DNA of 64,000 nt from Amaricoccus macauensis_A (GCF_049800915.1 NZ_JBNAFY010000003.1:557463-621462), one strand, 5' to 3'; counted from the first letter of the stretch, positions 8,704-17,177 are shown. Notes: generated by a model from the sequence alone, not told the origin. A program made the numbers and translations.

Positions 8704-9372
8704 TCAGGGCTGTCCGGTATCGGGCTTCTGCAACCGGGCATCAAAGATAATGGTGTAGGCGTCCGCGGCACTCTCCTTCATACAGCTGAGCTGTAGATAG
8801 AAACTCGCGTTGTCGTTGACGTCTAGATCGAACTGGTTCCGCCCGGGTATGAGCGAAACCAGACCAAGATAGGCCTGCTGCCCGTCGTAGAAATGCGCGT
8901 AGCAATCCTCGATCTTCTCAGAGATCTCGACCGCGATCCGTCGATTGACAAGCTCGCCGGTATCGAGCTGGAACCAGTCCGAATTCTGTCCGTCATGAAA
9001 TCCACCTGCCAGATCCCCGACCCGAACGAGCGTCGCCCCCTCGATCGTGTCGTTCGCAGGCTCGGGATCTGCTGGCATCACGCCGTCGGGCAGGCCGGTC
9101 GCGGTGTCGCGGCGCGTGGGCCCGAGGTCGGCGAGACCGCCGCGGGTGGCAACGGCTGCACGCTCGAACAGCTCTTCGGTGGCTTCAGGTGCGACAAGCG
9201 GAGCCGTGAAACTGGTGGCCCCGGCCAGAAAGACCGTGAAACCAACCGATGCACTCTGCATTTCGACGGGACCAATGGCGATTTTCGCGGCACCACCGGC
9301 TGCGCTCTCGCGCAGTATGAGCCAGATTCCCGCGGCTGCCAGGGCACCGCCCGCAGCCATGAACGCCAACAT
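8704..9372 (-). CDS. unknown N-terminally anchored protein
   Basis: I do not recognise this 222-residue protein. Residues 2-20 form one hydrophobic segment (about LAFMAAGGALAAAGIWLIL) that would be an uncleaved anchor or signal. A middle part rich in Ala, Thr and Pro follows. The C-terminal half (about 120-215) contains NDTIEGATLVRVGDL and LIPGRNQFDLDVNDNASFYL, which look like a beta-sandwich exported domain, somewhat like the pre-peptidase C-terminal type, but this is a weak impression. A single Cys pair (DCYAHF, LSCMKE) could be disulfide bonded. The ATG at 9372 has GGAGG seven bases upstream. It is convergent with the adenosyltransferase gene. Confidence 0.7.
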   Translation of the reverse strand: MLAFMAAGGALAAAGIWLILRESAAGGAAKIAIGPVEMQSASVGFTVFLAGATSFTAPLVAPEATEELFERAAVATRGGLADLGPTRRDTATGLPDGVMPADPEPANDTIEGATLVRVGDLAGGFHDGQNSDWFQLDTGELVNRRIAVEISEKIEDCYAHFYDGQQAYLGLVSLIPGRNQFDLDVNDNASFYLQLSCMKESAADAYTIIFDARLQKPDTGQP

Positions 9373-9544
9373 TCCGAAGCCTCCGCCGAGGCGACCTCCC
9401 AGATCGCAATGCGATCAACATGGAGTGCGGGGGGTAAACAGGCGGTTATGGAATCCCAGTATCTGCGATCTGACTGTCAAATCAGGCAAATAATATCATC
9501 TTGAGCCCGGCCCCGACCGAATTGCCAGGGCCGGTGCCGTTCTC

Positions 9545-10963
9545 TTAGTCGCGACTCCAGATCGTATGATCGATCCCGTCGCCAAGTTCGGGGTAGTCGG
9601 CCGCATGGAACATGGGTTCTTTGCCCTCGGCCCGCTGGGAAAGGTAGTCCTTGGTGAGCTTCGCGATCGTCCCCGACATGGTGACGATGGCTATCAGGTT
9701 GATCGTGGCCATCATGCCCATGGAGGCATCAGCCGTGTTGAACACCGTTGCGACCGCCTGCATGGCGCCCCAGACCACCATGATCAGCACAAGCACGCGC
9801 AGCGCGGTAAAACCCTGCGTGTTGCCCATCCCGAGAAACACCATCGCGTTCTCGGAATAGGAATAATTGCCGATGATTGAGGTAAAGGCGAAGAAGAAGA
9901 TCGCGATCGCAATGAAGTACCGTCCTGCAGTACCGATATGCTCCGCGAGCGCCGCTTGGGTTAGGTCCGTTCCCTGCACGCCTGCGGTCGGGTCGAGCGC
10001 ACCGGACAGGATGATCATCAGCGCCGTTGCGGTACAGATCAGAAGTGTGTCGATGAACACGCCCAAGGCTTGCACGAAACCCTGGCTCGAAGGATGATGC
10101 GGAACCGGAACTGCGACCGCAGCGATATTGGGCGCAGAGCCCATCCCGGCTTCGTTGGAGAAGAGACCGCGCTTCACACCATTGAGCAGCGCTGCCATCA
10201 CACCCCCGGTAACGCCACCGACAGCCTCGGTCAGACCGAATGCCGATCCGACAATCTGCCAGAGCGCACCCGGAACCGCCGTGATGTTGATGACGATGAT
10301 GACGATCGCGAGCAGCAGATAGGCCGCAGCCATGAAGGGCACAACGATCTCGGCAACCTGTGCAATCTTCTTGATACCGCCGAAGATCACCACGCCCGTC
10401 AGGGCTGCAAGCGCGAGACCGACGACGAGGGGCGGAATGCCGAAAGCGCCTTCCACGGCCGTCGCGATCGAGTTCGCCTGCACCGCATTGAAGACAAGGC
10501 CGAACGAAATGATAAGGCACACGGAGAACACCGCGCCCAGCCACGGCATGTTCATCCCCTTGGAGATATAGAACGCCGGACCGCCTCGATAATGACCATG
10601 CGCGCCACGGGTCTTGTAGAGCTGCGCAAGTGAACTTTCTGCGTAGGCCGTCGCCATCCCCACAAGGGCGACCATCCACATCCAGAAGATTGCACCCGGC
10701 CCCCCGAGCGAAAGCGCGACCGCAACTCCCGCGAGATTGCCGGTACCCACGCGCGAGGCCAGCGAGACCGTCAGTGCCTGGAAAGGCGAGATACCGGCCT
10801 CGTCGGTCTCCGGCGACTTCATCACGGTTCGGATCATTTCACCGAAATGCCTGAACTGGATGAAACCCAGCGATACGGTGAAGTAGACCCCCACCGCGAG
10901 CAATCCGTAGATCAGGATATAGCCCCAGAAAATCGTGTTGAGAAACCCAACTATTGCATCCAT
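9545..10963 (-). CDS. sodium:alanine/glycine symporter (AGCS family)
   Basis: The 472-residue membrane protein belongs to the alanine/glycine:cation symporter family, which imports alanine or glycine with Na+. Family motifs include SLASRVGTGNLAGVAVALSLGGPGAIFWMW near residue 70-98, the AYAESSLAQLYKTR and GHYRGGPAFYI segments just after, and FSNEAGMGSAPNIAA near residue 270. About ten to eleven membrane helices are visible and the length is normal. The start ATG at 10963 follows GAGGGAG. The gene is divergent from the hydroxybutyryl-CoA dehydrogenase gene, with a 156-base spacer that must hold both promoters. The exact amino acid cannot be read. Confidence 0.93.
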   Translation of the reverse strand: MDAIVGFLNTIFWGYILIYGLLAVGVYFTVSLGFIQFRHFGEMIRTVMKSPETDEAGISPFQALTVSLASRVGTGNLAGVAVALSLGGPGAIFWMWMVALVGMATAYAESSLAQLYKTRGAHGHYRGGPAFYISKGMNMPWLGAVFSVCLIISFGLVFNAVQANSIATAVEGAFGIPPLVVGLALAALTGVVIFGGIKKIAQVAEIVVPFMAAAYLLLAIVIIVINITAVPGALWQIVGSAFGLTEAVGGVTGGVMAALLNGVKRGLFSNEAGMGSAPNIAAVAVPVPHHPSSQGFVQALGVFIDTLLICTATALMIILSGALDPTAGVQGTDLTQAALAEHIGTAGRYFIAIAIFFFAFTSIIGNYSYSENAMVFLGMGNTQGFTALRVLVLIMVVWGAMQAVATVFNTADASMGMMATINLIAIVTMSGTIAKLTKDYLSQRAEGKEPMFHAADYPELGDGIDHTIWSRD

Positions 10964-11119
10964 TCGACACTCCCTCGAAACAACACACCCACGCTAGGGA
11001 TGGTTAACGTGCCTGTCTATGCCGGGGGTGGATTTCGCAGGTGCAAATGCAATGCGGTTGCTTTGGACGGGGACGGGCCATATGTTTCGCATAGAGCGGC
11101 GGAGTAGGGGCGAGTTTCC

Positions 11120-11995
11120 ATGGAAATCAAAGAGGTTGGCATCATCGGTGCTGGGCAGATGGGCAACGGAATCGCCCACGTTTTCGCAGTTGCGGGATAC
11201 GACGTTCGACTGACCGATATTTCCGAAGAGGCGCTGGAACGTGCCCGCGGAGTGATCGAAAAGAACCTCGATCGCCAGGTTTCGCGCGGAAAGGTCTCGG
11301 CAGAGGATCGTGATGCGGCACTTGGCCGGCTGACGATGGGCACTGATCTCGCGCCTATCGGAGCCTGCGATCTCGTCATCGAGTCCGCAACGGAGAACGA
11401 GGCGATCAAGAGGAAGATCTTCGAGAGTCTCGCGCCGCATCTCGCGGACAAGACCATTCTCACCTCGAACACATCTTCGATCTCCATCACCCGCCTCGCC
11501 GCCGGAACCGACCGACCCGAACGCTTCATGGGATTCCACTTCATGAATCCTGTGCCGGTCATGAAACTGGTCGAGCTCATCCGCGGGATCGCCACCGACG
11601 CTGAGACCTACGAAACCCTCCATGGCGTTGTCGGCAAACTCGGCAAATCCGCCGCCAGTTCGGAGGACTACCCGGCCTTCATCGTGAACCGAATTCTGGT
11701 CCCGATGATCAACGAGGCGGTCTACGCGCTCTATGAAGGTGTGGGATCGGTCTCCTCGATCGATGTCTCGATGAAGCTCGGCGCGAACCATCCCATGGGA
11801 CCGCTGGAACTGGCTGATTTCATCGGTCTCGACACCTGCCTCGCGATCATGAACGTGTTGCACGAGGGACTGGCGGATACGAAATACCGCCCCTGCCCGC
11901 TTCTGGTGAAATACGTCGAGGCCGGTTGGCACGGTCGGAAATCCAAGCGCGGATTCTACGACTATCGCGGCGACGAGCCCGTCCCCACCCGCTGA
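11120..11995 (+). CDS. 3-hydroxybutyryl-CoA dehydrogenase
   Basis: The 291-residue enzyme oxidises (S)-3-hydroxybutyryl-CoA to acetoacetyl-CoA with NAD(P)+, in butanoate and fatty-acid metabolism. The N-terminal Rossmann motif GAGQMGNGIAHVFA is at residues 9-22 and the acidic DIS after strand two suits NAD. The catalytic His is in MGFHFMNPVPVMK (about residue 138), preceded by SNTSSISIT, and the C-terminal half has VNRILVPMINEA and GANHPMGPLELADFIGLD. Length and motifs match the PaaH/Hbd group. In bacteria with the ethylmalonyl-CoA pathway this step connects acetoacetyl-CoA, polyhydroxybutyrate and crotonyl-CoA. A hairpin with a short U-rich tail follows the gene. Confidence 0.94.
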   Translation: MEIKEVGIIGAGQMGNGIAHVFAVAGYDVRLTDISEEALERARGVIEKNLDRQVSRGKVSAEDRDAALGRLTMGTDLAPIGACDLVIESATENEAIKRKIFESLAPHLADKTILTSNTSSISITRLAAGTDRPERFMGFHFMNPVPVMKLVELIRGIATDAETYETLHGVVGKLGKSAASSEDYPAFIVNRILVPMINEAVYALYEGVGSVSSIDVSMKLGANHPMGPLELADFIGLDTCLAIMNVLHEGLADTKYRPCPLLVKYVEAGWHGRKSKRGFYDYRGDEPVPTR

Positions 11996-12005
11996 GCCAC
12001 ATCCA

Positions 12006-12036
12006 CTCCGGCATGAGAACCATGCTGGAGATTTAT
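12006..12036 (+). terminator. terminator after 3-hydroxybutyryl-CoA dehydrogenase
   Basis: CTCCGGCATG (12006-12015) pairs with CATGCTGGAG (12021-12030), a 10-bp stem with one G-U pair and a five-base loop, followed by ATTTAT. It begins eleven bases after the stop codon, the expected place for an intrinsic terminator, although the U-tract is short. Confidence 0.6.
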
Positions 12037-12059
12037 CCAAATTGATGAATTGCACCTCA

Positions 12060-12139
12060 GCCGTCCGGACCGCGAGTTTCGGGCGGTCCTGACCGGTTTT
12101 GCCCCTTCGCCTGTCGAGGCGTAGCCTTGGCCGGACGGC
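12060..12139. repeat. 9-bp inverted repeat enclosing 62 bases
   Basis: GCCGTCCGG at 12060-12068 is the exact reverse complement of CCGGACGGC at 12131-12139. The pair sits in the 237-base spacer before the first YceI gene. It could close a structured leader RNA or be chance in GC-rich DNA; I see no known RNA family. Confidence 0.3.
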
Positions 12140-12232
12140 CCCGACCTCGAATTTCCTGCAACTGATTTTGAACCGCACCAGACAGCACGGCGACTATGAT
12201 AACAGTTGAAGCCGTGATGGAAGGTCCGACCC

Positions 12233-12799
12233 ATGCGTTGGTGCAGCCTGTTTCTCGCCCTTTTCCTGCCAGCGACGGCGCTGGCCGAACAGTGGCAGAT
12301 CGACCCCGAAACCCGTGTCTCGGTCGATGTTGCCTGGCGCAACACCGTGGTAACGGTCGATTTTCCGGCCATAAGCGGTGAAGTCATTTTTGATGAGCGC
12401 CACCCCGAACGCGCACGCGCCGTCATACATGTCGCCACTGGCAGCGCCTCGACGGGGCTTGGGCCGGTCGATGCACTGGTCAGGAGCCGGGATTACCTTG
12501 CCGCGGCCAGACATCCCACGATCACCTTTCACCTCGAGACGCTGAAACCCATTTCCCGAAGTGCTGCCGAAATTTCGGGTCGTATCACCATGCGGGGGCA
12601 TACGCGCCCCGCAGAGTTCGATGCGCGGGTGATCCGTTATGGCCCCGCTGCCGACAATCCCGATCGCTTCGTGGCGGGCTTCGACGTGACGGGTGAGATC
12701 GATCGCACGGCCTTCGGCTCGACCGGCGGACTGCCTGACGTGCCGGCCATGCTTCCGGTCCGGGTCCGATTGGTGATGTCATCGCGCGGGCCAGCTTGA
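12233..12799 (+). CDS. exported YceI-family protein (first copy)
   Basis: This 188-residue protein opens MRWCSLFLALFLPATALAEQ, a signal peptide with likely cleavage after ALA. The mature part has the YceI pattern: QWQIDPETRVSVDVAWRNTV near the start, a DALVRSRDYL segment where typical members have a similar helix, HPTITFHLETLK near residue 97, and ITMRGHTRPAEFDARV near 120. YceI proteins are periplasmic lipocalin-like beta-barrels that bind long isoprenoids such as polyprenyl chains or quinones. This copy lacks the common W-V-DxxHS opening and is more divergent than its neighbour. It is followed by the second yceI gene and a cytochrome b561 gene, the usual grouping. Confidence 0.85.
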   Translation: MRWCSLFLALFLPATALAEQWQIDPETRVSVDVAWRNTVVTVDFPAISGEVIFDERHPERARAVIHVATGSASTGLGPVDALVRSRDYLAAARHPTITFHLETLKPISRSAAEISGRITMRGHTRPAEFDARVIRYGPAADNPDRFVAGFDVTGEIDRTAFGSTGGLPDVPAMLPVRVRLVMSSRGPA

Positions 12800-12825
12800 G
12801 CACCGGCCTTCCAAATCAATAAATC

Positions 12826-12873
12826 GGAAACAATATGTTCCCAATACACTATCTGGTTTTCGAAAGGGAAACA
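12826..12873. promoter_or_regulatory. repeated GGAAACA half-sites upstream of the second yceI gene
   Basis: GGAAACA occurs at 12826-12832 and 12867-12873, 41 bases apart, and TGTTCCC at 12836-12842 forms a near-perfect inverted repeat with the first copy (one mismatch, three-base centre). This lies in the AT-richer spacer before the yceI-cytochrome b561 pair and looks like an operator. I cannot name the regulator. Confidence 0.35.
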
Positions 12874-12921
12874 TAGGATATGGGGCACAGACAATCCGAT
12901 CAACCTTGTCAGGAGATCAAA

Positions 12922-13500
12922 ATGACCCTTCGCTCGGCGCTCCTTGGCGCAGCAATCGTCCTCACGCCGCTCCCTGCCCTCGCACAGGAATGGGAAGTAG
13001 ACCCCTCCCACTCGAACATCCTGTTCTCGGTCGAACATTTCGGCTTCGCAGACATCAAGGGTGTCTTCCGCGAATTCGAGGCGGATGTCACTTTCGACCC
13101 CGAGGACCTCGGAGCGACCGAAGCCTCCGTCACCATCGACGCCGCCAGTATCGACACGTTCTGGGAAGCGCGCGACGAGCACATCAAGAGCGGCGACATG
13201 TTTGACGTCGAAAACTTCCCGGAAATCACCTTTGTCTCCACCGACGTCACCGTGACCGGCGACGCAACGGCTGAGCTGACCGGTGACCTGACGCTCCACG
13301 GAGAAACGCACCCGGTCACATTCGAGGCCGTCCTCAACAAGATCGACGCAAACCCGTTCGATTCGGAAAAACGCAACGCCGGCTTCACGATCACCGGAGT
13401 GGTGGACCGCAGCCTGTTCGGCGTTGACTATGCAGCACCGATGGTCGCGACGGAAATTCCCGTGACGATCAATGTCGAGCTGATCGGCCCGGCAGAATAA
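12922..13500 (+). CDS. exported YceI-family protein (second copy)
   Basis: The 192-residue product begins MTLRSALLGAAIVLTPLPALAQ, a clear signal peptide cleaved after ALA. The mature protein has the canonical YceI sequence: EWEVDPSHSNILFSVEHFGF, then an SIDTFWEARDEHIKSGDMFD segment and FPEITFVSTDVTVTGD, with LTLHGETHPVTFEA near residue 140. This is the typical isoprenoid-binding periplasmic barrel. I chose the ATG at 12922 because CAGGAG precedes it at good spacing and the signal peptide starts there; the frame extends to 12880. The cytochrome b561 gene follows 25 bases later and is probably co-transcribed, consistent with a shared role around quinone or redox carriers in the membrane. Confidence 0.93.
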   Translation: MTLRSALLGAAIVLTPLPALAQEWEVDPSHSNILFSVEHFGFADIKGVFREFEADVTFDPEDLGATEASVTIDAASIDTFWEARDEHIKSGDMFDVENFPEITFVSTDVTVTGDATAELTGDLTLHGETHPVTFEAVLNKIDANPFDSEKRNAGFTITGVVDRSLFGVDYAAPMVATEIPVTINVELIGPAE

Positions 13501-13525
13501 GCGCCGCGAAACAGGAGGGCGGGCC

Positions 13526-14098
13526 ATGCAGACCATGAACACACATGAAAGCTGGGGCTGGATCGCCCGCCTTTTGCACTGGGCGATCGCAGGCGTGATC
13601 CTGTTCCAGTTGGGCTGGGGCATCTATATGAGCGAGTTCGTCTCGGATGTGTTCCGGCAGTTCGAGCTTGTCCAAGTCCACAAGAGCTGGGGGTTCATCG
13701 CCTTCGCACTGGCCTCGGTGCGCCTTGTCTGGCGCATCGCGAACCGCAAAACGCCCGAAATGCCTGCGGGAACGCCGGCCTGGCAGGAATGGGTGTCATC
13801 GATCACCCACAAGCTGCTCTATCTGCTGATGTTTGCCTTGCCGCTCTCGGGCTGGATCATGTCATCCGCTTCACCGAACCAGGAAATGCTGAAGATCGAG
13901 AACATGGTCTTCGACTGGTTCGCCATGCCCGACCCGTTCGTGCCCGGCGTCAAGAGCGTGGCGGAGGCAGCTGCGGAGTTTCACCAGATCGCGGCCTACA
14001 CCCTGATCGGCCTTCTGCTCCTTCATGTGGGCGCAGCGCTGAAGCACCTCGTGATCGAGCGCGACACTATCTTCCAGCGCATGACCTGGGGTCGCTGA
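13526..14098 (+). CDS. cytochrome b561
   Basis: The 190-residue protein is a four-helix diheme cytochrome b561 of the bacterial CybB type. Helix starts are visible at RLLHWAIAGVILFQLGWGIY, VHKSWGFIAFALASVRLVWR, HKLLYLLMFALPLSGWIMS and FHQIAAYTLIGLLLLHVGAA. His residues in these helices (LLHW, VHKSWG, THKLLY, EFHQIA, LLHVGAALKH) supply heme ligands. Such proteins move electrons between quinol and periplasmic acceptors, including superoxide. The start at 13526 has AGGAGGGCGGGCC directly upstream; a second ATG three codons later is also possible. It follows the yceI gene closely, the common operon in proteobacteria. Confidence 0.94.
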   Translation: MQTMNTHESWGWIARLLHWAIAGVILFQLGWGIYMSEFVSDVFRQFELVQVHKSWGFIAFALASVRLVWRIANRKTPEMPAGTPAWQEWVSSITHKLLYLLMFALPLSGWIMSSASPNQEMLKIENMVFDWFAMPDPFVPGVKSVAEAAAEFHQIAAYTLIGLLLLHVGAALKHLVIERDTIFQRMTWGR

Positions 14099-14156
14099 AA
14101 GAGATCGCCGCCCGCGCAAGATGCGGGCGGTCGTCCTTCCGGGAAGAGCCTGGAAT

Positions 14157-14531
14157 TCAGGCAACCACTTCCCCGTCCTTTGCCTTTCGGCTCGCCATGA
14201 ACTGGTCGAATTCGGCGCGATCCTTGGCGGAGCGCAACTCTTCGAGAAACTGCACGAAGGCGTCACGCTCTTCCTCAAGCCGTTTCAGCGTTTCCTCGCG
14301 ATAAGCATCGAAGGCGCTGTTGCCGGTTCCGGAATAGGCCCGGCTGTGGTGGCGGCGATTTTTCCAGGAATGGCATCCCATGCGTTTGCTCCCGATCATG
14401 TAGAAGAGAAGTGCGAGGCCGACCGGCCAGAAGAAAATAAAGCCGATCACCATTGCGGCGATCCAGGCGGCCTTGCCTCTTTCGTCGAGCCAGTCGCGCC
14501 CTTGAGCAAGCCAGCGGGCGATCGTTTCCAT
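14157..14531 (-). CDS. DUF2852 membrane protein
   Basis: The 124-residue product matches the DUF2852 family of alphaproteobacteria. One hydrophobic stretch (about residues 22-46, WIAAMVIGFIFFWPVGLALL) is followed by a basic region with CHSW and NRRHHSRAYSGTGNSAFDAY, then a charged helix likely to be coiled coil (RLEEERDAFVQFLEELRSAK). The NSAFDAYRxETLxRLExE segment is the family hallmark. Function is unknown. It is convergent with cytochrome b561, and a perfect palindrome lies immediately upstream of its start, so it is probably specifically regulated. Confidence 0.85.
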   Translation of the reverse strand: METIARWLAQGRDWLDERGKAAWIAAMVIGFIFFWPVGLALLFYMIGSKRMGCHSWKNRRHHSRAYSGTGNSAFDAYREETLKRLEEERDAFVQFLEELRSAKDRAEFDQFMASRKAKDGEVVA

Positions 14532-14546
14532 CAGTCTGTCCTTTCC

Positions 14547-14565
14547 ATGTAAATGTTATTTACAT
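14547..14565. promoter_or_regulatory. perfect palindrome upstream of the DUF2852 gene
   Basis: ATGTAAAT at 14547-14554 and ATTTACAT at 14558-14565 form an exact inverted repeat with a three-base centre (GTT). It begins 16 bases upstream of the DUF2852 start codon and sits in the spacer shared with the divergent transporter gene. This is a strong operator candidate. The spacing between TGT and ACA is 11 bases, one short of the PpsR/CrtJ pattern. Confidence 0.55.
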
Positions 14566-14709
14566 TAACATAGATTGGCGGGCGCTTGCCAGCTTTCAAT
14601 AGGCTCCGGCAGATTTTTTGCAGCAACGGAGAACCCGGCGACTTGCGATGTCACCGCCTCCATGACAAACCTTCCCGCCTGCCCGAAGTCCCCGAAGCGG
14701 AGACGCACC

Positions 14710-15741
14710 ATGTCCGAAGCGCCCGCCGATCTTCTCTCCCGCCTGCGGATTCAATGCGCCGATCTTGCTCCGGGCATCTTGGTATCCGCAGTCATTGCCC
14801 TCGCTGCACGGTTCCTCTCGGAACACTATGGCGCACCGACGATGCTCATGGCCTTGCTGCTTGGTATCGCTTTTCATTTTTTGGCCGAGGAAGGACGCTG
14901 CGTGCAGGGGATCGATTTCACGGCCCGTTGGGTTCTGCGCTTCGGTGTCGCGCTTCTCGGTGCGCGGATCAGCCTCGACCTGCTTCTGGGCCTTGGAATT
15001 GAACTGATCGCCCTGATCATTTCCGGCGTCGTCGCCACGATCCTCATCGGCCTGGGCGGCGCCCGCCTTCTCGGCCTGCGCCTGGGGTTCGGGATGTTGA
15101 CCGGCGGCTCGGTGGCAATCTGCGGCGCGTCGGCGGCCCTCGCGATTTCCGCCGCCCTGCCAGACCGGGCAAAGAGCGAACAGACCCTGATCTTCACCGT
15201 GCTGTCCGTCACCGTGCTCGGCACGTTCGCGATGATCTTCTACCCGATTCTCGCCGAGGTATTCGGCCTCGATTCCCTCGCCACCGGCCTGTTCCTCGGC
15301 GGCACCATCCATGATGTCGCCCAGGTTGTCGGTGCAGGTTTCAGCGTCTCGGAGGACACCGGCGAAGTCGCGACTCTCGTCAAGCTCATCCGCGTCGCGA
15401 TGCTTGCACCCGTGGTTCTCGCCCTTTCCATCGTCGCTCGCGGCCGTTTCACCGACGAAGGAGATAGCAGCGCGAAACGCCCGCCTCTGATACCGGGCTT
15501 CGTCGCGGCATTCATCATCCTTGCGGGTCTGAACTCCGCCGGGCTCATACCCCAGGCACTTTCGACCGGAATGACCGACCTCTCCGGTTGGGCGCTCGTC
15601 ATGGCGATAGCAGCGGTCGGAATGAAAACCTCGCTCAAGAGCATCGGTGGTGTCGGCGGAACTGCAATGGCTCTGATTGCCGGGGAAAGCCTCTTTCTCG
15701 CTACGTGGGTTCTGACGGGGATCTGGCTTCTCGACGCCTGA
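14710..15741 (+). CDS. YeiH/UPF0324 family putative anion exporter
   Basis: The 343-residue membrane protein belongs to the UPF0324/YeiH family, suggested to export sulfate or related anions. About ten helices are visible. Family motifs are PTMLMALLLGIAFHFL near residue 45, the WVLRFGVALLGARISL segment near 77, GGSVAICGASAALAISA near 135 and FLGGTIHDVAQVVGAGF near 195. I chose the ATG at 14710 (MSEAPADLLSRL) because CGGAG precedes it; the frame runs to 14575 without a plausible site. It is divergent from the DUF2852 gene and convergent with the TetR gene. Transport substrate is not established. Confidence 0.88.
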   Translation: MSEAPADLLSRLRIQCADLAPGILVSAVIALAARFLSEHYGAPTMLMALLLGIAFHFLAEEGRCVQGIDFTARWVLRFGVALLGARISLDLLLGLGIELIALIISGVVATILIGLGGARLLGLRLGFGMLTGGSVAICGASAALAISAALPDRAKSEQTLIFTVLSVTVLGTFAMIFYPILAEVFGLDSLATGLFLGGTIHDVAQVVGAGFSVSEDTGEVATLVKLIRVAMLAPVVLALSIVARGRFTDEGDSSAKRPPLIPGFVAAFIILAGLNSAGLIPQALSTGMTDLSGWALVMAIAAVGMKTSLKSIGGVGGTAMALIAGESLFLATWVLTGIWLLDA

Positions 15742-15766
15742 AACTCCGTTCGGCCCCATGATCGGC

Positions 15767-16399
15767 TCAGGGAATGAGACCAAGCCCCCGGAGATAGATT
15801 GCCGTACCGCTTTCGAGCATCTCGTCGGCCGAATAGGGCGCGCGTGCGCCCGGTGCCCCACGGGTGAATAGCTCGACGACCCCGTGACTCATGGCCCAGA
15901 TGTGATTGGCGATCATACCCGCAGGAGGCCGTTTCTCCGGCGGCAGATGCTCGGAGAGGCGCGCCGCGGCGTCACGTAGGATCCCCAGCGCACGGTCGCA
16001 CTCGCGCGCCAGATCCGGATTGCCCGCGATCGACACGCCGCTTTCGAACATCGCCATGTAGTAACCGGGATTCTCGCGGGCAAAATCGAGATAGGATTGC
16101 CCCATTGTGCCGAAAGCCGAAAGAAGCGAGGGTCGCCCATCGTTGAACGAGGCCTCCAGCCGGTCCGCGAACATGCCGAACCCCTGTAGCGCAATCGCCT
16201 CGATCAACTCATCACGTCCACGAAAATGCCGATAGGGCGCCGCCGCGCTCACACCCGCCTGCCGCGCCGCTTCCGCCAGCGTGAAACCGAGTGGCCCCTT
16301 TGCCTCGATCAGTCCGAGGGCCGCCTCAATCAGCGCCGCGCGCAGATTGCCGTGGTGGTAGGATTTTCGCCGTCCCTTGGGGCTCTGGCTGTCAGTCAT
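15767..16399 (-). CDS. TetR-family transcriptional regulator
   Basis: The 210-residue protein is a TetR-type repressor. The N-terminal DNA-binding domain begins HHGNLRAALIEAALGLIEAK and contains the helix-turn-helix TLAEAARQAGVSAAAPYRHF at about residues 40-59. The rest is an all-helical ligand-binding domain of the TetR_C_13 type (NHIWAMSHGVVELFTRG near residue 170). Its inducer and target are unknown. It stands between the convergent transporter gene and the PTS cluster on the same strand, so it may control its own promoter or a distant gene; no obvious partner is next to it. Confidence 0.92.
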   Translation of the reverse strand: MTDSQSPKGRRKSYHHGNLRAALIEAALGLIEAKGPLGFTLAEAARQAGVSAAAPYRHFRGRDELIEAIALQGFGMFADRLEASFNDGRPSLLSAFGTMGQSYLDFARENPGYYMAMFESGVSIAGNPDLARECDRALGILRDAAARLSEHLPPEKRPPAGMIANHIWAMSHGVVELFTRGAPGARAPYSADEMLESGTAIYLRGLGLIP

Positions 16400-16456
16400 G
16401 CCTCGACCTATCCGCGCAAGGGAGAGCTCACAACCCGCGCCTGTTGCCCGCTGCGA

Positions 16457-16723
16457 TCAGGACTTCTCTCCGAACCGGTTCGCGACCAGCGACTTCAGCG
16501 CGTCGGCAACCTCTTCGGCCTCCGCGCCGGATGTCTCTACCTCGACATGCGTGCCGTAGGATGCCGCAAGCATCATGAGGCCCATGATCGAATCGCCGGA
16601 AACCTCCATTCCGTCCCGGCGAACCATCACGCGCGCGTCGAATCTCTCCACCGTCTCGACGAATTTCGCAGATGCCCGCGCGTGCAACCCTTTGTCATTG
16701 ACGATATCGAGTCTGAACTGCAT
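16457..16723 (-). CDS. ptsH: HPr phosphocarrier protein
   Basis: This 88-residue HPr carries phosphate between PTS proteins. The active-site segment is NDKGLHARASAKFVE with His14, and the regulatory serine is in SGDSIMGLMMLAA at Ser45, the target of HPr kinase. The start at 16723 (MQFRLDIV) has GAGGTG nine bases upstream; the frame extends to 16804 but overlaps the EIIA gene. It is the last gene of hprK-rapZ-EIIA-HPr. No sugar permease is present, so the cluster is likely a regulatory phosphorelay, as known for alphaproteobacteria with incomplete PTS. Enzyme I is not in the window. Confidence 0.94.
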   Translation of the reverse strand: MQFRLDIVNDKGLHARASAKFVETVERFDARVMVRRDGMEVSGDSIMGLMMLAASYGTHVEVETSGAEAEEVADALKSLVANRFGEKS

Positions 16724-16763
16724 TCGGTCACCTCGCGGGCAGCTTTCACCCGCAAGCAGCGCG

Positions 16764-17177
16764 TCAGAGCACCAGGGGCGAATTGTCCGTTCCAAATCCG
16801 TCAAGGCTGTTGATGTATTTTCGCCCCGCGGTCAAGGCACAAGCCACCGCATCGTCGAGTTCGAGGTTCCGCGCCTTCGCCAGTTTGATGAGAAGCGGCA
16901 TGTTCACACCATAAAGCACACGATGGCTCTTTCGTTTGCAGGCCGACACCGCGAGGTTCGATGGCGTACCCCCGAACATGTCGGTCACCACCACCACCCC
17001 GTCACCGGTATCGACGGCACTTACCGCTTCGTCGATCTCACTCTGCTTGGTGCGTGCGGTATCATCGGGTCCGATCGCGACAGCGACGGTTCCCGGATGC
17101 CTGCCAACCACATGTTCCATCGCCGCCAGGTATTCCTTGGCAAGCCCACCATGAGCGACGATAACGATCCCAATCAC
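16764..17177 (-). CDS. PTS EIIA component, mannose/ManX family
   Basis: The 137-residue protein is an EIIA domain of the mannose (ManX) superfamily. The phosphorylation site is His9 in MIGIVIVAHGGLAKEYL. VVVTDMFGGTPSNLA near residue 63 is the second family signature. In alphaproteobacteria this protein accepts phosphate from HPr but has no matching EIIB/EIIC, and signals carbon or nitrogen status. Its start overlaps the rapZ stop by four bases (ATGA), and the HPr gene starts 40 bases downstream, so the genes are co-transcribed. Confidence 0.94.
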   Translation of the reverse strand: MIGIVIVAHGGLAKEYLAAMEHVVGRHPGTVAVAIGPDDTARTKQSEIDEAVSAVDTGDGVVVVTDMFGGTPSNLAVSACKRKSHRVLYGVNMPLLIKLAKARNLELDDAVACALTAGRKYINSLDGFGTDNSPLVL

